DNA of 64,000 bases from an uncultured bacterium (GTDB lineage: Bacteria > Bacteroidota > Bacteroidia > Bacteroidales > Marinifilaceae). This document shows, piece after piece, positions 25,532 to 33,885 of this stretch. The position numbers and the translations under genes were made by a program. The notes beneath the pieces were generated by a model. That model ran no database searches, was not told the origin of the DNA, and was given only the letters and a program-made list of their open reading frames with translations. The first letter of the stretch is position 1. Each line of letters begins with the position of its first letter. Where the stretch lies: positions 14,930 through 78,929 of the forward strand of contig CAJMSX010000008.1 in the NCBI GenBank assembly GCA_905216195.1. Direction: 5' to 3'.

Positions 25532-28069
25532 TCAACCACATTTAGAAGTCCCGCACGTTTTACAAATCAAACATCCCTCCTGGTACACCACGGGCGATCC
25601 GCAATTCTCACACACCTCCCCCGTCGCTTCGGTCCCATCCGGGACATATTTCTTCAAAGCCCTTTCCACACCGTTTTTCCAGGTATTAATATTTTCACTA
25701 TCGAACTCCATGGTTCCGATTAAACCGATGATTTGATGAATAGGCATTCCGTAACGCAATACTCCGGAAATTAATTTGGCATAGTTCCAATATTCTTTGT
25801 TAAACTTATAAGAAAGTCCTTCTACGGTGGTTTTAAATCCCCTTTTGTTAGAAAACTGAAAGTCGTAACGGGAATTTCCGTCTTCGTCGTAATGCTTGAC
25901 AATTTTTCCGGTCGTCACCGATTTCGGCAGCATAATTCCTTCTTCATCATCTGCAATACCGGTAAATATTTCATAAGGACGCCCCTCATACAACCCGACG
26001 AAGGCGATCCATTTTTCTTTATTATTTTGAAATCTTACAACCTCGGCATCCAGCTCCAAAGGCCTTTTGGAAGGCATACGGAATTCAGTAGCCTCCTTTT
26101 TTTCTTTAGCGGAAACCAACACCCCCGCTCGTGAACCGTCCCGGTATACCGTACATCCTTTACATCCGCTTTTCCAGGCTTCTATATACAATTTCCCCAC
26201 CAATTCCTCGGTCACGTCCGAAGGTAAATTGACGGTTACACTAATGGAATGATCCACCCATTTCTGTACCATTCCCTGCATGCGGACTTTGGCTACCCAA
26301 TCGATATCATTGGAAGTCGCTTTATAATAAGGCGATTCCGCCACCAGGCGATCAATCTCCGTATCGGAATAACGCTTGTGAACATCGTAACCGTTGACTT
26401 TCATCCATTCGGCAAACTTATGATGGAAAACGATAAATTCTTCATAACTGTCCCCCGATTCATCCACAAAATCTACCCGAACATTCTGGTCTCCGGGATT
26501 CACTTTCCTTCTTCTCTTATACACCGGCATAAATACGGGCTCTATCCCCGAGGTCGTCTGCGTCATCAGACTGGTTGTACCGGTAGGAGCGATGGTCAGA
26601 CAAGCGATATTCCGTCGTCCGTATTTCAGCATTTCTTCATACATTCCCGGGTCAGCTTCTTTTAAACGAAGAATATAAGGATTCTTTTCTTCCCGCTTGG
26701 GGTCGAAAATCTTGAAGCTGCCTCTTTCTCTGGCCAAATACACGGAAGAACGGTATGCTTCTACAGCTAAAATTTTCTGTATGTTCACGGCAAAATCGGT
26801 AGCTTCCTCACTTCCGTAACGCAATCCCAAAGCCGCCAGCATATCTCCTTCTGCCGTAATTCCCACGCCGGTACGACGTCCTTCTTTCGCTTTTCTCCGG
26901 ATTTTTTGCCATAAACGGATCTCTACTCCTTTTACTTCTTCATCTTCCGGATCTGAATCGATCTTATCCAGAATCGTATCGATCTTTTCCAATTCCAAAT
27001 CAATGATGTCATCCATAATCCGCTGAGCCATGGACACGTGCTTTTTGAACAATTCAAAATCAAAAAAAGCATCTTTGGTAAAAGGATTTACCACATACGA
27101 ATATAAATTGATCGCCAGCAAACGACAGGAATCGTAAGGGCATAAAGGTATTTCGCCGCAGGGATTCGTAGACACGGTCCGGTACCCCAGGTCTGCATAG
27201 CAATCGGGCACACTCTCCCGAATGATCGTATCCCAGAACAATATTCCGGGTTCAGCCGATTTCCAGGCATTATGAACAATTTTATTCCAAAGCTGAGAAG
27301 CATTGATTTTCTTTACATTCTTCGGATTTTCCGAATATACCGGATATTTTTGCTCGTATTCCCGGTTTTCGATCACCGCCTGCATAAAATCATCGTCGAT
27401 TTTAACCGAAACATTCGCCCCCGTCACTTTCCCTTCCGTCATTTTTGCATCGATAAAACTTTCTGAATCCGGATGGTTGATAGACACACTCAACATCAAG
27501 GCGCCGCGCCGACCGTCCTGAGCCACTTCCCGGGTCGAGTTGGAATAACGTTCCATAAAAGGAACGATTCCGGTAGAAGTAAGAGCCGAATTCTTAACCG
27601 GAGAACCCTTCGGACGAATATGCGACAAATCGTGTCCGACTCCTCCCCGTCTTTTCATCAACTGCACTTGTTCCTGATCCACCTTCATCACTCCTCCGTA
27701 AGAATCCGAAGGTCCGTCATGGCCGATAACAAAACAATTGGACAGGGAAGCAATTTGATAATCATTTCCGATACCCGTCATAGGCCCTCCCTGAGGAACA
27801 ATATACTTAAAGTCTTTCAATACGTCGAAAATCTCCTCTTCCGGCATGGGGTTCTCATATATCTTCTCGATACGAGCAATTTCCCGAGCCAATCTCCGGT
27901 GCATATCGTCGGGATTTTTCTCGTAAATATTTCCAAAAGAATCTTTCAACGCATACTTATTGACCCAAACGCGAGCCGCCAATTCATCTCCTTTAAAATA
28001 CTTCAGAGAACTGCTGAACGCTTCTTCCTGAGTATAAGTTCTGTCCTTTATTGCAACCTGTACATTCAT
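25532..28069 (-). CDS. nrdJ: Adenosylcobalamin-dependent (class II) ribonucleotide reductase
   Basis: 845 aa. The class II architecture is visible: an early 'LSNCFVIGHD' active-site cysteine, 'NPCGEIPL' with the radical-site Cys, 'IAPTGTTSLM' and 'EPVFMPVYKRR', then an extended C-terminus. The end is a zinc-ribbon-like tail with C-x2-C and C-x2-C pairs ('CENCGSP', 'CLICKTCGTSKCG'). It reduces ribonucleotides to deoxyribonucleotides using adenosylcobalamin to create the thiyl radical, so it needs no oxygen. It is a direct consumer of the cofactor made by the cobalamin genes further right. No B12 riboswitch precedes it. Confidence 0.95.
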   Translation of the reverse strand: MNVQVAIKDRTYTQEEAFSSSLKYFKGDELAARVWVNKYALKDSFGNIYEKNPDDMHRRLAREIARIEKIYENPMPEEEIFDVLKDFKYIVPQGGPMTGIGNDYQIASLSNCFVIGHDGPSDSYGGVMKVDQEQVQLMKRRGGVGHDLSHIRPKGSPVKNSALTSTGIVPFMERYSNSTREVAQDGRRGALMLSVSINHPDSESFIDAKMTEGKVTGANVSVKIDDDFMQAVIENREYEQKYPVYSENPKNVKKINASQLWNKIVHNAWKSAEPGILFWDTIIRESVPDCYADLGYRTVSTNPCGEIPLCPYDSCRLLAINLYSYVVNPFTKDAFFDFELFKKHVSMAQRIMDDIIDLELEKIDTILDKIDSDPEDEEVKGVEIRLWQKIRRKAKEGRRTGVGITAEGDMLAALGLRYGSEEATDFAVNIQKILAVEAYRSSVYLARERGSFKIFDPKREEKNPYILRLKEADPGMYEEMLKYGRRNIACLTIAPTGTTSLMTQTTSGIEPVFMPVYKRRRKVNPGDQNVRVDFVDESGDSYEEFIVFHHKFAEWMKVNGYDVHKRYSDTEIDRLVAESPYYKATSNDIDWVAKVRMQGMVQKWVDHSISVTVNLPSDVTEELVGKLYIEAWKSGCKGCTVYRDGSRAGVLVSAKEKKEATEFRMPSKRPLELDAEVVRFQNNKEKWIAFVGLYEGRPYEIFTGIADDEEGIMLPKSVTTGKIVKHYDEDGNSRYDFQFSNKRGFKTTVEGLSYKFNKEYWNYAKLISGVLRYGMPIHQIIGLIGTMEFDSENINTWKNGVERALKKYVPDGTEATGEVCENCGSPVVYQEGCLICKTCGTSKCG

Positions 28070-28110
28070 TGATTTATGTTTTTATCGTGTTCTGATTCAA
28101 TCGACATCGA

Positions 28111-28118
28111 CAAATGTA
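28111..28118 (-). promoter_or_regulatory. Putative -7 box of nrdJ
   Basis: CAAATGTA on the plus strand reads TACATTTG on the minus strand, 41 bp before the nrdJ ATG. The remaining gap up to 28377 is very AT-rich, with no gene or NrdR-box pair recognised. Confidence 0.5.
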
Positions 28119-28377
28119 TGAAAAAAAATATCAGCCACGAACAACTTCAACCATATTTTTTTCAGGAAAGTTTTCCAAACAAAAATAACAAATAATTGAT
28201 TATCAATATATTATATTTTTTTGTAAATAAAAAAGTTTTCCGAAATATTTTTTTAAAATAAATCAAACTAAAAAATTAAAGTATTTCTCCTAAAACAGAA
28301 AAGACCTTATTACTCCCAGTAGATCAAAAGGATCAGAGAAAGAATCGGTAACTGACAGCGTACAATAAAATGGATTT

Positions 28378-28914
28378 TTAATAAAGATCGACAATATCCT
28401 GAGGGATATCGGCCAGGATTTCCTGTTGTTCGAAATCGATCCCCCGGATGTATTTTTCTGCAAGGGGCAGAAGAATTTCTTTTCCAAAAATAACCACCGA
28501 CAGCACTACATTCCCGGAATAGTCAGCCACATCGGTAATTTTTCCGCTTTCTCCGGAATTTTCATCTATAAGCGTAAAACCGTTTAAATCGAATATATCG
28601 TATTCTTTTTCCTCTTGGGGTAAATTCTCGGATAAGATTTTTTTTTCCGCTAAGACTTCGCAACCCACTAAGCGTTCTGCCCGATGAAGAGAATCGATAA
28701 AATCGAATTTTACAATATAAGAATTGTGATTGCGGGGCGAAAGGCCCTCTTCGGCAATAAAAAAAGGAACCGGAACTCCATCCAGTAAAATGAAGACCGG
28801 TTCCTCGGCATATTTTTCCAGTAGATTGTCTTCGGATAAAATCACCACCTGCCCTTGCAAATGATGGGTTTTAATTACCTTTCCTATCTCAATACAATCT
28901 TCCCGGCTTATCAT
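28378..28914 (-). CDS. rimM: Ribosome maturation factor RimM
   Basis: 178 aa. The N-terminal beta-barrel begins 'CIEIGKVIKTHHLQGQVVI', in line with the RimM G-x-h-G opening. The PRC-barrel domain spans about 95-175 ('GFTLIDENSGESGKITDV', 'LPLAEKYIRGIDFEQQEIL'). RimM binds S19 and aids assembly of the 30S head. It lies right after rpsP on the same strand, the usual rpsP-rimM order. Confidence 0.92.
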   Translation of the reverse strand: MISREDCIEIGKVIKTHHLQGQVVILSEDNLLEKYAEEPVFILLDGVPVPFFIAEEGLSPRNHNSYIVKFDFIDSLHRAERLVGCEVLAEKKILSENLPQEEKEYDIFDLNGFTLIDENSGESGKITDVADYSGNVVLSVVIFGKEILLPLAEKYIRGIDFEQQEILADIPQDIVDLY

Positions 28915-28922
28915 ACTACGTT

Positions 28923-29132
28923 TTATTCTGCGGCGGGAGTTTCGGCGGCAGGAGCGGCTTCTTCAGCAACAGGCGCAGCAGCAGCGGCAGCAGCTTCTTC
29001 CTCTGCTTTTTTAGCGGCGGCGGCAGCTTCGGCTTCGGCACGTTTTTTCGCGATCACTTCGGCTTTAGCGGCTCTTATTTTTGCTTCAGCTTCCAATCTT
29101 TCCTGGACAACGGAATTTCCGGCCTGAGCTAT
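28923..29132 (-). pseudogene. rpsP: Out-of-frame Ala/Glu/Lys-rich C-terminal tail of S16
   Basis: Read on the minus strand from 29132, this frame is open for 69 codons (I-A-Q-A-G-N-S...) to a TAA at 28923-28925. It encodes a low-complexity tail rich in Ala, Glu and Lys ('RAAKAEVIAKKRAEAEA'). Bacteroidota S16 proteins carry such tails. It has no start codon of its own and begins exactly where rpsP stops, in the -1 frame. One more A in the run at 29132-29135 would join it to rpsP, giving about 183 aa. It is either a one-base deletion (or sequencing error) or a site of -1 slippage. Confidence 0.8.
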
Positions 29133-29473
29133 TTTGTTGATTCTTTACTTTTTAACCAGGCTTCAAACTTCGTGTCTGCTGCAGCCTCGTCAAAAGCACC
29201 CTTCTTTACTCCTTCCAATAAATGTTTCTTCATTAAAACACCTTTGTAGGATAAAATTCTTTTCGCCGTATCGGTCGGTTGTGCACCCACCATCAACCAA
29301 TACAAAGCTCTGTCAAAATTGAGATTGATAGTAGCCGGATTCGTATTCGGATCATAAGTTCCTACTTTCTCAATGTATTTGCCATCACGTGGCGCTCTAC
29401 TATCTGCTATCACTACATGATAAAATGGACGACCTTTCCGTCCGTGTCTCGCTAATCTGATTTTAGTTGACAT
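29129..29473 (-). CDS. rpsP: 30S ribosomal protein S16 (apparently shortened at the C-terminus)
   Basis: 114 aa. The S16 core is intact: 'IRLARHGRKGRPFYHVVIADSRAPRDGKYIEKVGTY', split here by position into the first 45 residues, then 'LNFDRALYWLMVGAQPTDTA' and 'LSYKGVLMKKHLLEG'. S16 is needed for 30S assembly. The frame ends 'KSKESTK' at a TAG, but the expected Bacteroidota tail continues in the -1 frame just downstream (28923-29132). The slip site reads ACA AAA TAG, where a Lys tRNA could shift back one base and still pair with AAA. The conserved core alone should be functional. Confidence 0.93.
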   Translation of the reverse strand: MSTKIRLARHGRKGRPFYHVVIADSRAPRDGKYIEKVGTYDPNTNPATINLNFDRALYWLMVGAQPTDTAKRILSYKGVLMKKHLLEGVKKGAFDEAAADTKFEAWLKSKESTK

Positions 29474-29519
29474 TTGTTTAATTGTTTAATTAATACTTAC
29501 CTATACCCGATAGGAGTCG

Positions 29520-29527
29520 CAAAGATA
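29520..29527 (-). promoter_or_regulatory. Putative -7 box of rpsP-rimM
   Basis: CAAAGATA on the plus strand reads TATCTTTG on the minus strand, 46 bp before the rpsP ATG at 29473. Confidence 0.55.
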
Positions 29528-29569
29528 ATGCAAAAAACAGAACCCGGAAAGTAATTCGATAAAATTATT

Positions 29570-30277
29570 TTACTCCCGGCAGCGAATTACTAAAATAGAA
29601 AAATACGTAAAAGAACGGGATAAAATTTCTTCCGGATCGGAAGAATAATATTCGGCCGGAGTTCCCACCCGTTCGAAATAATGGTATTGTAACTCCTTAT
29701 GCCGGGCAATAAACGGCCGAAGTTCCGCTTCCCCCAAGGGGACTTTCATAATCACCAAGGTTCGTTTTGCCACGATAGCCTCCAATAATTCCTCTACCTT
29801 TACATCTCCCGGAATCACCAGCATACGTTCTTGTTGTTTCACAAGATGAATACCCCGGGAAGCACCGGCAGCGATAAAAGCCGGAACCCCAGCAACCATT
29901 TCTACCGGATAACCGGATTTTTGCAACTGATCGTACATATAATGAGCCGACGCATAAAAACAAGCATCCCCTTCCGCTGTGATCGCTACTTTTTTATCCT
30001 CGGACAAGCAACTCAATATTTCTTCACACACCTGATCGTATACGGTTAAAGCCTCTTCGCGCTTACGGGACATCGGCAGAGAAAATATACGGATCTTATT
30101 CTGTTCGACGGGAAGACAGCGAAGAATATCCCTGGCATGCGATTGGATTTGTCCGTTTTTATCCCGGGTACCCGGACAATAGATTACATCCGCTTCTTCC
30201 AATACTTTCAAAGCTTTCCAGGTAATGAGCTCCGGTTCCCCCGGGCCCAGGGAGACCCCTATTATTTCTTCTTTCAT
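29570..30277 (-). CDS. cbiL: Precorrin-2/cobalt-factor II C20-methyltransferase
   Basis: 235 aa. It is a tetrapyrrole (SAM-dependent) methylase with 'GVSLGPGEPELITWKAL' at the N-terminus, 'AITAEGDACFYASA' in the middle and 'VAGVPAFIAAGA', which match CobI/CbiL. It adds the second methyl group of the corrin pathway, at C20. It stands apart from the other ring genes, transcribed away from the riboswitch-controlled importer. It is the only C-methyltransferase in the window not fused to a partner. No riboswitch of its own is visible in 30278-30430. Confidence 0.92.
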   Translation of the reverse strand: MKEEIIGVSLGPGEPELITWKALKVLEEADVIYCPGTRDKNGQIQSHARDILRCLPVEQNKIRIFSLPMSRKREEALTVYDQVCEEILSCLSEDKKVAITAEGDACFYASAHYMYDQLQKSGYPVEMVAGVPAFIAAGASRGIHLVKQQERMLVIPGDVKVEELLEAIVAKRTLVIMKVPLGEAELRPFIARHKELQYHYFERVGTPAEYYSSDPEEILSRSFTYFSILVIRCRE

Positions 30278-30430
30278 ACCACAACAAATAAAAATTATAC
30301 ATTCTCCTCCTCTGAATATACCCTTGCACCCTTTAAGAATAACAACTTTATATCCATATACCCTCTCCTTCTGTAAAACATCTCTCCGGCAAAAGTCATA
30401 AAAAAATAGAAGCTCTCAAAATTTAAATAT

Positions 30431-30438
30431 TATCTTTG
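30431..30438 (+). promoter_or_regulatory. Putative -7 box driving the first cobalamin riboswitch
   Basis: TATCTTTG matches TAnnTTTG and ends just before the riboswitch, as expected for a leader RNA. Confidence 0.65.
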
Positions 30439-30445
30439 TGCAGAT

Positions 30446-30598
30446 ATCGGTCTAAGGGAATCCGGTGAAATTCCGGAGCTGTCCCCGCAGCTGTAATGTC
30501 ATTACTGTGGTTCACAGGTCCTTTTCATACAATCCACTGAAATCGCCGTATTTTGGGAAGGAGAAAAGGCGACAAGCCAGAAAACCTGCCGATCCCTC
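30446..30598 (+). ncRNA. Cobalamin riboswitch (leader of btuFCD-like operon)
   Basis: The conserved blocks occur in order: 'AAGGGAATCCGGTGAAATTCC', 'GCTGTCCCCGCAGCTGTAAT', a long variable arm, 'GGGAAGG', and the B12 box AGCCAGAAAACCTGCC at 30575-30590. It ends about 35 nt before the start codon of the binding-protein gene, which has a strong GGAGGA ribosome site. Bacteroidota B12 riboswitches usually block translation when cobalamin is bound; here the mechanism is inferred. Confidence 0.96.
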
Positions 30599-30634
30599 AT
30601 TCTCAGTTGATTTTATCTTTCGGAGGAAAAGAGT

Positions 30635-31777
30635 ATGAAAAAATGGTACTTTCTATGTGTTTTTACATTTCTGGCCGGAGGTGTTTTTCTAACGTCCTGC
30701 CGTTCGGAAGCTTCCCGCAAACTATCGTCCGGGTCCGGAGGTCAAACCGGGGCGGATATCCGTTACGCCAAAGGATTTTGGGTAGAATCCCGCACAAATT
30801 ATCAGGTACTACACATTAAAGATCCTCAAAGCGAGCAAGCTACGGAATATACGTTCGCTCTGCGCCCAAGGGGATCGAAACCCCCGATTCCAGCCGGAAT
30901 GACCGTCATCGATCTGCCTGCAAACCGCCTGATTTGTATGACCTCCCTTCAACTTTCCAATTTTATCAAACTCGAAGCTACGGAAAAAGTCGTGGGAATC
31001 AGCAGCACCCGTTTCCTGGCCAATGCCGCTATCCGGCGTCAGTTAGGAGAAGGGAGTACGCAAAAAATCGGAATTGAAGGTAATTTCGACCCGGAAATCA
31101 TCCTGAATCTGGCGCCGGACCTGATTCTGATCTCCCCTTTTAAACAAGGGGGATACGATGCCATGAAAGAGGTAGATATTCCTTTGGTTCCCCACCTGGG
31201 GTACAAAGAAATGACTCCTCTCGGACAAGCGGAATGGATTAAACTGGCAGGCCTGCTAATCGGACAAAAAAAGAAAGCAGACGCTCTATTCAACGGCATT
31301 GAACAAAGGTATAACCGGCTGAAAGAACTGACGGCCCAGGTATCCAAGCGTCCGGTAGTTTTAAGTGGAGAACTACACGGAGGAAGCTGGTACGCCGTAG
31401 GAGGAAAAAGTTTTCTGGCCCAAGTGTTTAAAGATGCAGGAGCCGACTATTTCCTGAAAGACGATCCCCGTTCGGGAGGCATCAATCTGGATTTCGAAAC
31501 GGTTTACAACCAGGCCGACCGGGCCGACTACTGGCGGATCCTGAATAGTTTTCCGGGAACGTATTCCTACGAGGCATTGGAAGCCCAGGATGAACGGTAT
31601 ACCGATTTTAAAGCTTTTAAGCAAAAAGGGGTAATTTATTGCAACATGCGTGAAAAACCGTATTACGAAAATATGCCGATGGAACCGGAATTACTTTTAT
31701 CGGATTTTATTAAAGTTTTCCATCCGCATCTATTACCTGATTATAAACCGGTATATTATCACTTATTAACGGAATGA
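30635..31777 (+). CDS. btuF: ABC transporter substrate-binding lipoprotein, BtuF-like
   Basis: 380 aa with a lipoprotein signal ending 'FLTSC|RS'. The fold matches periplasmic binding proteins of the BtuF/FepB type: 'MTVIDLPANRLICMTSLQLSNF', 'VGISSTRF', 'FDPEIILNLAPDLILIS' and 'IPLVPHLGY'. It likely binds cobalamin and passes it to the permease at 31774. The assignment to cobalamin rather than iron-siderophore rests on the riboswitch directly upstream. A good GGAGGA ribosome site precedes the ATG. Confidence 0.88.
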   Translation: MKKWYFLCVFTFLAGGVFLTSCRSEASRKLSSGSGGQTGADIRYAKGFWVESRTNYQVLHIKDPQSEQATEYTFALRPRGSKPPIPAGMTVIDLPANRLICMTSLQLSNFIKLEATEKVVGISSTRFLANAAIRRQLGEGSTQKIGIEGNFDPEIILNLAPDLILISPFKQGGYDAMKEVDIPLVPHLGYKEMTPLGQAEWIKLAGLLIGQKKKADALFNGIEQRYNRLKELTAQVSKRPVVLSGELHGGSWYAVGGKSFLAQVFKDAGADYFLKDDPRSGGINLDFETVYNQADRADYWRILNSFPGTYSYEALEAQDERYTDFKAFKQKGVIYCNMREKPYYENMPMEPELLLSDFIKVFHPHLLPDYKPVYYHLLTE

Positions 31778-32817
31778 AAAATACGGGCAAAAATACGGTT
31801 CTGCTGGGTATCCTTCTTTTATTGATTTTTATCCTTTTCTTCCTGAATATGGTGTTGGGCTCGGTGAATATTCCCCTGCGTTCGGTCTGGAACATCCTCA
31901 CCGGGAGCGGAAACGAACCCCTCACCTGGCAAAACATCCTCTGGAAATCCCGCTATCCGCAGGCTTTAACCGCCCTGGTTGCCGGAGCGGGACTGTCTAT
32001 CAGCGGATTACAGATGCAAACCGTTTTTCGCAATCCGCTGGCCGGGCCCTCTGTACTGGGAATCAGTTCCGGGGCCAGCCTGGGTGTAGCCTTTGTCGTC
32101 CTTTTTTCCGGTAGTATCGGGGGGGTGGCCCTAAGCCATCTCGGATTTATCGGGGAAGTAGCTCTATCTATAGCCGCTATAGCAGGTTCACTTTCGGTTA
32201 TGGCACTGATTGTCTACGCTTCACACAAAGTGAAGGGAAATGTCACCTTACTGATTATAGGAGTTATGATCGGCTATCTGGCCACCGCTATTATCGGCAT
32301 TTTAAAGTTTTTTAGTGTAGAAGAAGATATCAAAGCATACGTGATCTGGGGACTGGGAAGTTTTTCCCGGGTATCCGGCAATCAAATGATGCTGTTTGTC
32401 ACTATCATGGTGATACTGATACCGCTTTCCTTTTTATTGGTTAAAACACTGAATTTGTTGATGTTGGGCGACGAATATGCCCGGAATCTGGGTCTGAATT
32501 TCAAAGGGGCGAGGATTCTGGTCATCAGCTGTTCCGGTGTTTTGACTGCCCTGGTAACTGCTTATTGCGGACCGATTATTTTCCTGGGATTAGCTGTTCC
32601 TCATCTCTGCCGGACCCTTTTTCAGACTTCCGATCATCGGATTCTCATGCCCGCTACCTTAGTTATGGGGGCGGCTTTAGCTCTGGCTTGTAATTTGATT
32701 GCCCGTATGCCTGGATTTGAAGGAGCCTTACCCGTCAATTCGGTCACCGCACTCATCGGGGCACCCGTGGTAGCCTCCGTTCTATTCCGCAAACGTAAAA
32801 GCGAACTGAATGAATAA
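31774..32817 (+). CDS. btuC: ABC transporter permease, BtuC-like (FecCD family)
   Basis: 347 aa with about ten membrane helices. FecCD-family signatures include 'RYPQALTALVAGAGLSISG', 'QTVFRNPLAGPSVLGISSGA' and 'CGPIIFLGLAVPHLCR' with the cytoplasmic loop contacting the ATPase. It overlaps the binding-protein gene by 4 bp and the ATPase gene by 8 bp, so the three are translationally coupled. It is the predicted inner-membrane channel for cobalamin uptake. Confidence 0.92.
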   Translation: MKNTGKNTVLLGILLLLIFILFFLNMVLGSVNIPLRSVWNILTGSGNEPLTWQNILWKSRYPQALTALVAGAGLSISGLQMQTVFRNPLAGPSVLGISSGASLGVAFVVLFSGSIGGVALSHLGFIGEVALSIAAIAGSLSVMALIVYASHKVKGNVTLLIIGVMIGYLATAIIGILKFFSVEEDIKAYVIWGLGSFSRVSGNQMMLFVTIMVILIPLSFLLVKTLNLLMLGDEYARNLGLNFKGARILVISCSGVLTALVTAYCGPIIFLGLAVPHLCRTLFQTSDHRILMPATLVMGAALALACNLIARMPGFEGALPVNSVTALIGAPVVASVLFRKRKSELNE

Positions 32818-33823
32818 GCAGCCCACCATACAATTAGAAAACCTCAGCATCGGTTACCGGGATAAACTACACCGCAAAATAGTAGCAGAAAATATCTGCT
32901 CTACCATTTACAGCGGGGAATTAACTTGTCTGTTGGGAACCAACGGGGTCGGGAAATCCACCCTCCTCCGTACTCTATCGGCCTTTCAGCCGGCTCTGGG
33001 TGGAGAAATACGCATACAAGGCAAAAAATTAGGCCGATATACGGAAAAAGAACTATCGACACTCCTCAGCGTAGTACTTACGGAAAAGTGCGATATCCGC
33101 AATATGAGCGTAAGGGAACTGATCGGCCTGGGCCGTAGCCCCTATACCGGTTTCTGGGGAAAGCTCCGGACTGAAGACCGGATAATTGTGGAAAAATGCA
33201 TCGAATGGGTCAATATTTCGAACCTGGCTCCCCGCATGTTACAAACCCTGAGTGACGGTGAACGTCAAAAAGCCATGATCACCAAAGCTCTGGCACAGGA
33301 AACGCCGGTTATTTTTCTGGACGAACCCACCGCTTTTCTGGATTTTCCCAGCAAAGTCGAGATTATGCAATTGCTCCACCGCCTGACCCGGAAGACCGAT
33401 AAAACCATTTTTCTCTCTACCCATGATTTGGAATTGGCCCTGCAAATTGCCGACAAAATCTGGCTGATGGACCAAACCAACGGCATCACTGTCGGCACAC
33501 CCGAAGATTTGGCTCTCAGCGGACATCTGAGTCATTTCTTCGCTCGCAAAGGCATCACTTTCGACCCGGAGTCAGGATTATTCCGCATCACCAACCAGTA
33601 CAAAAAGGAAATAAAACTTTCCGGGCACGGACAGAAATACGCCATGGTTTGCAAAGCCCTTCAACGAAACGAAATCTTCGCCAGCCGGAAAGTCGAGTCG
33701 GACATTCTTATAGAAACGGGCAATCTGCATAGCGAAGGCTTTACCATCCACCTTCCGGACGGATCTTCGCATAAAACTGATACCATCGAAGCATTATTAG
33801 AAAAAATCGAAACCTATTTTTAA
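32810..33823 (+). CDS. btuD: ABC transporter ATP-binding protein, BtuD-like, with extra C-terminal domain
   Basis: 337 aa. Walker A 'LLGTNGVGKSTLL', Walker B 'VIFLDEPTAFLDF' and 'STHDLELALQIADK' are present. The signature motif reads LSDGE instead of the usual LSGGQ. Residues about 250-337 extend past a normal BtuD (about 250 aa) with an extra domain that I do not recognise. It energises cobalamin import with the preceding permease. The extension may be regulatory; that is inference. Confidence 0.9.
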   Translation: MNKQPTIQLENLSIGYRDKLHRKIVAENICSTIYSGELTCLLGTNGVGKSTLLRTLSAFQPALGGEIRIQGKKLGRYTEKELSTLLSVVLTEKCDIRNMSVRELIGLGRSPYTGFWGKLRTEDRIIVEKCIEWVNISNLAPRMLQTLSDGERQKAMITKALAQETPVIFLDEPTAFLDFPSKVEIMQLLHRLTRKTDKTIFLSTHDLELALQIADKIWLMDQTNGITVGTPEDLALSGHLSHFFARKGITFDPESGLFRITNQYKKEIKLSGHGQKYAMVCKALQRNEIFASRKVESDILIETGNLHSEGFTIHLPDGSSHKTDTIEALLEKIETYF

Positions 33824-33885
33824 GCTTAAAATCGCACAGGGGGACGGGGGTAATGCGTTGTCAATACTTCCCTCTTCCTTAAATT

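Noticed and set aside
28855..29127. Plus-strand Ala/Ser-rich 90-codon ORF
   Set aside because: It is the reverse complement of the S16 Ala/Glu/Lys-rich tail; low-complexity antisense of GCN/GAR codons gives this pattern.
29129..29135. Classical XXXYYYZ -1 programmed frameshift heptamer at the rpsP end
   Set aside because: The sequence CAACAAAATAG has no X-XXY-YYZ heptamer for dual-tRNA slippage; only single-tRNA slippage on AAA before the stop remains possible.
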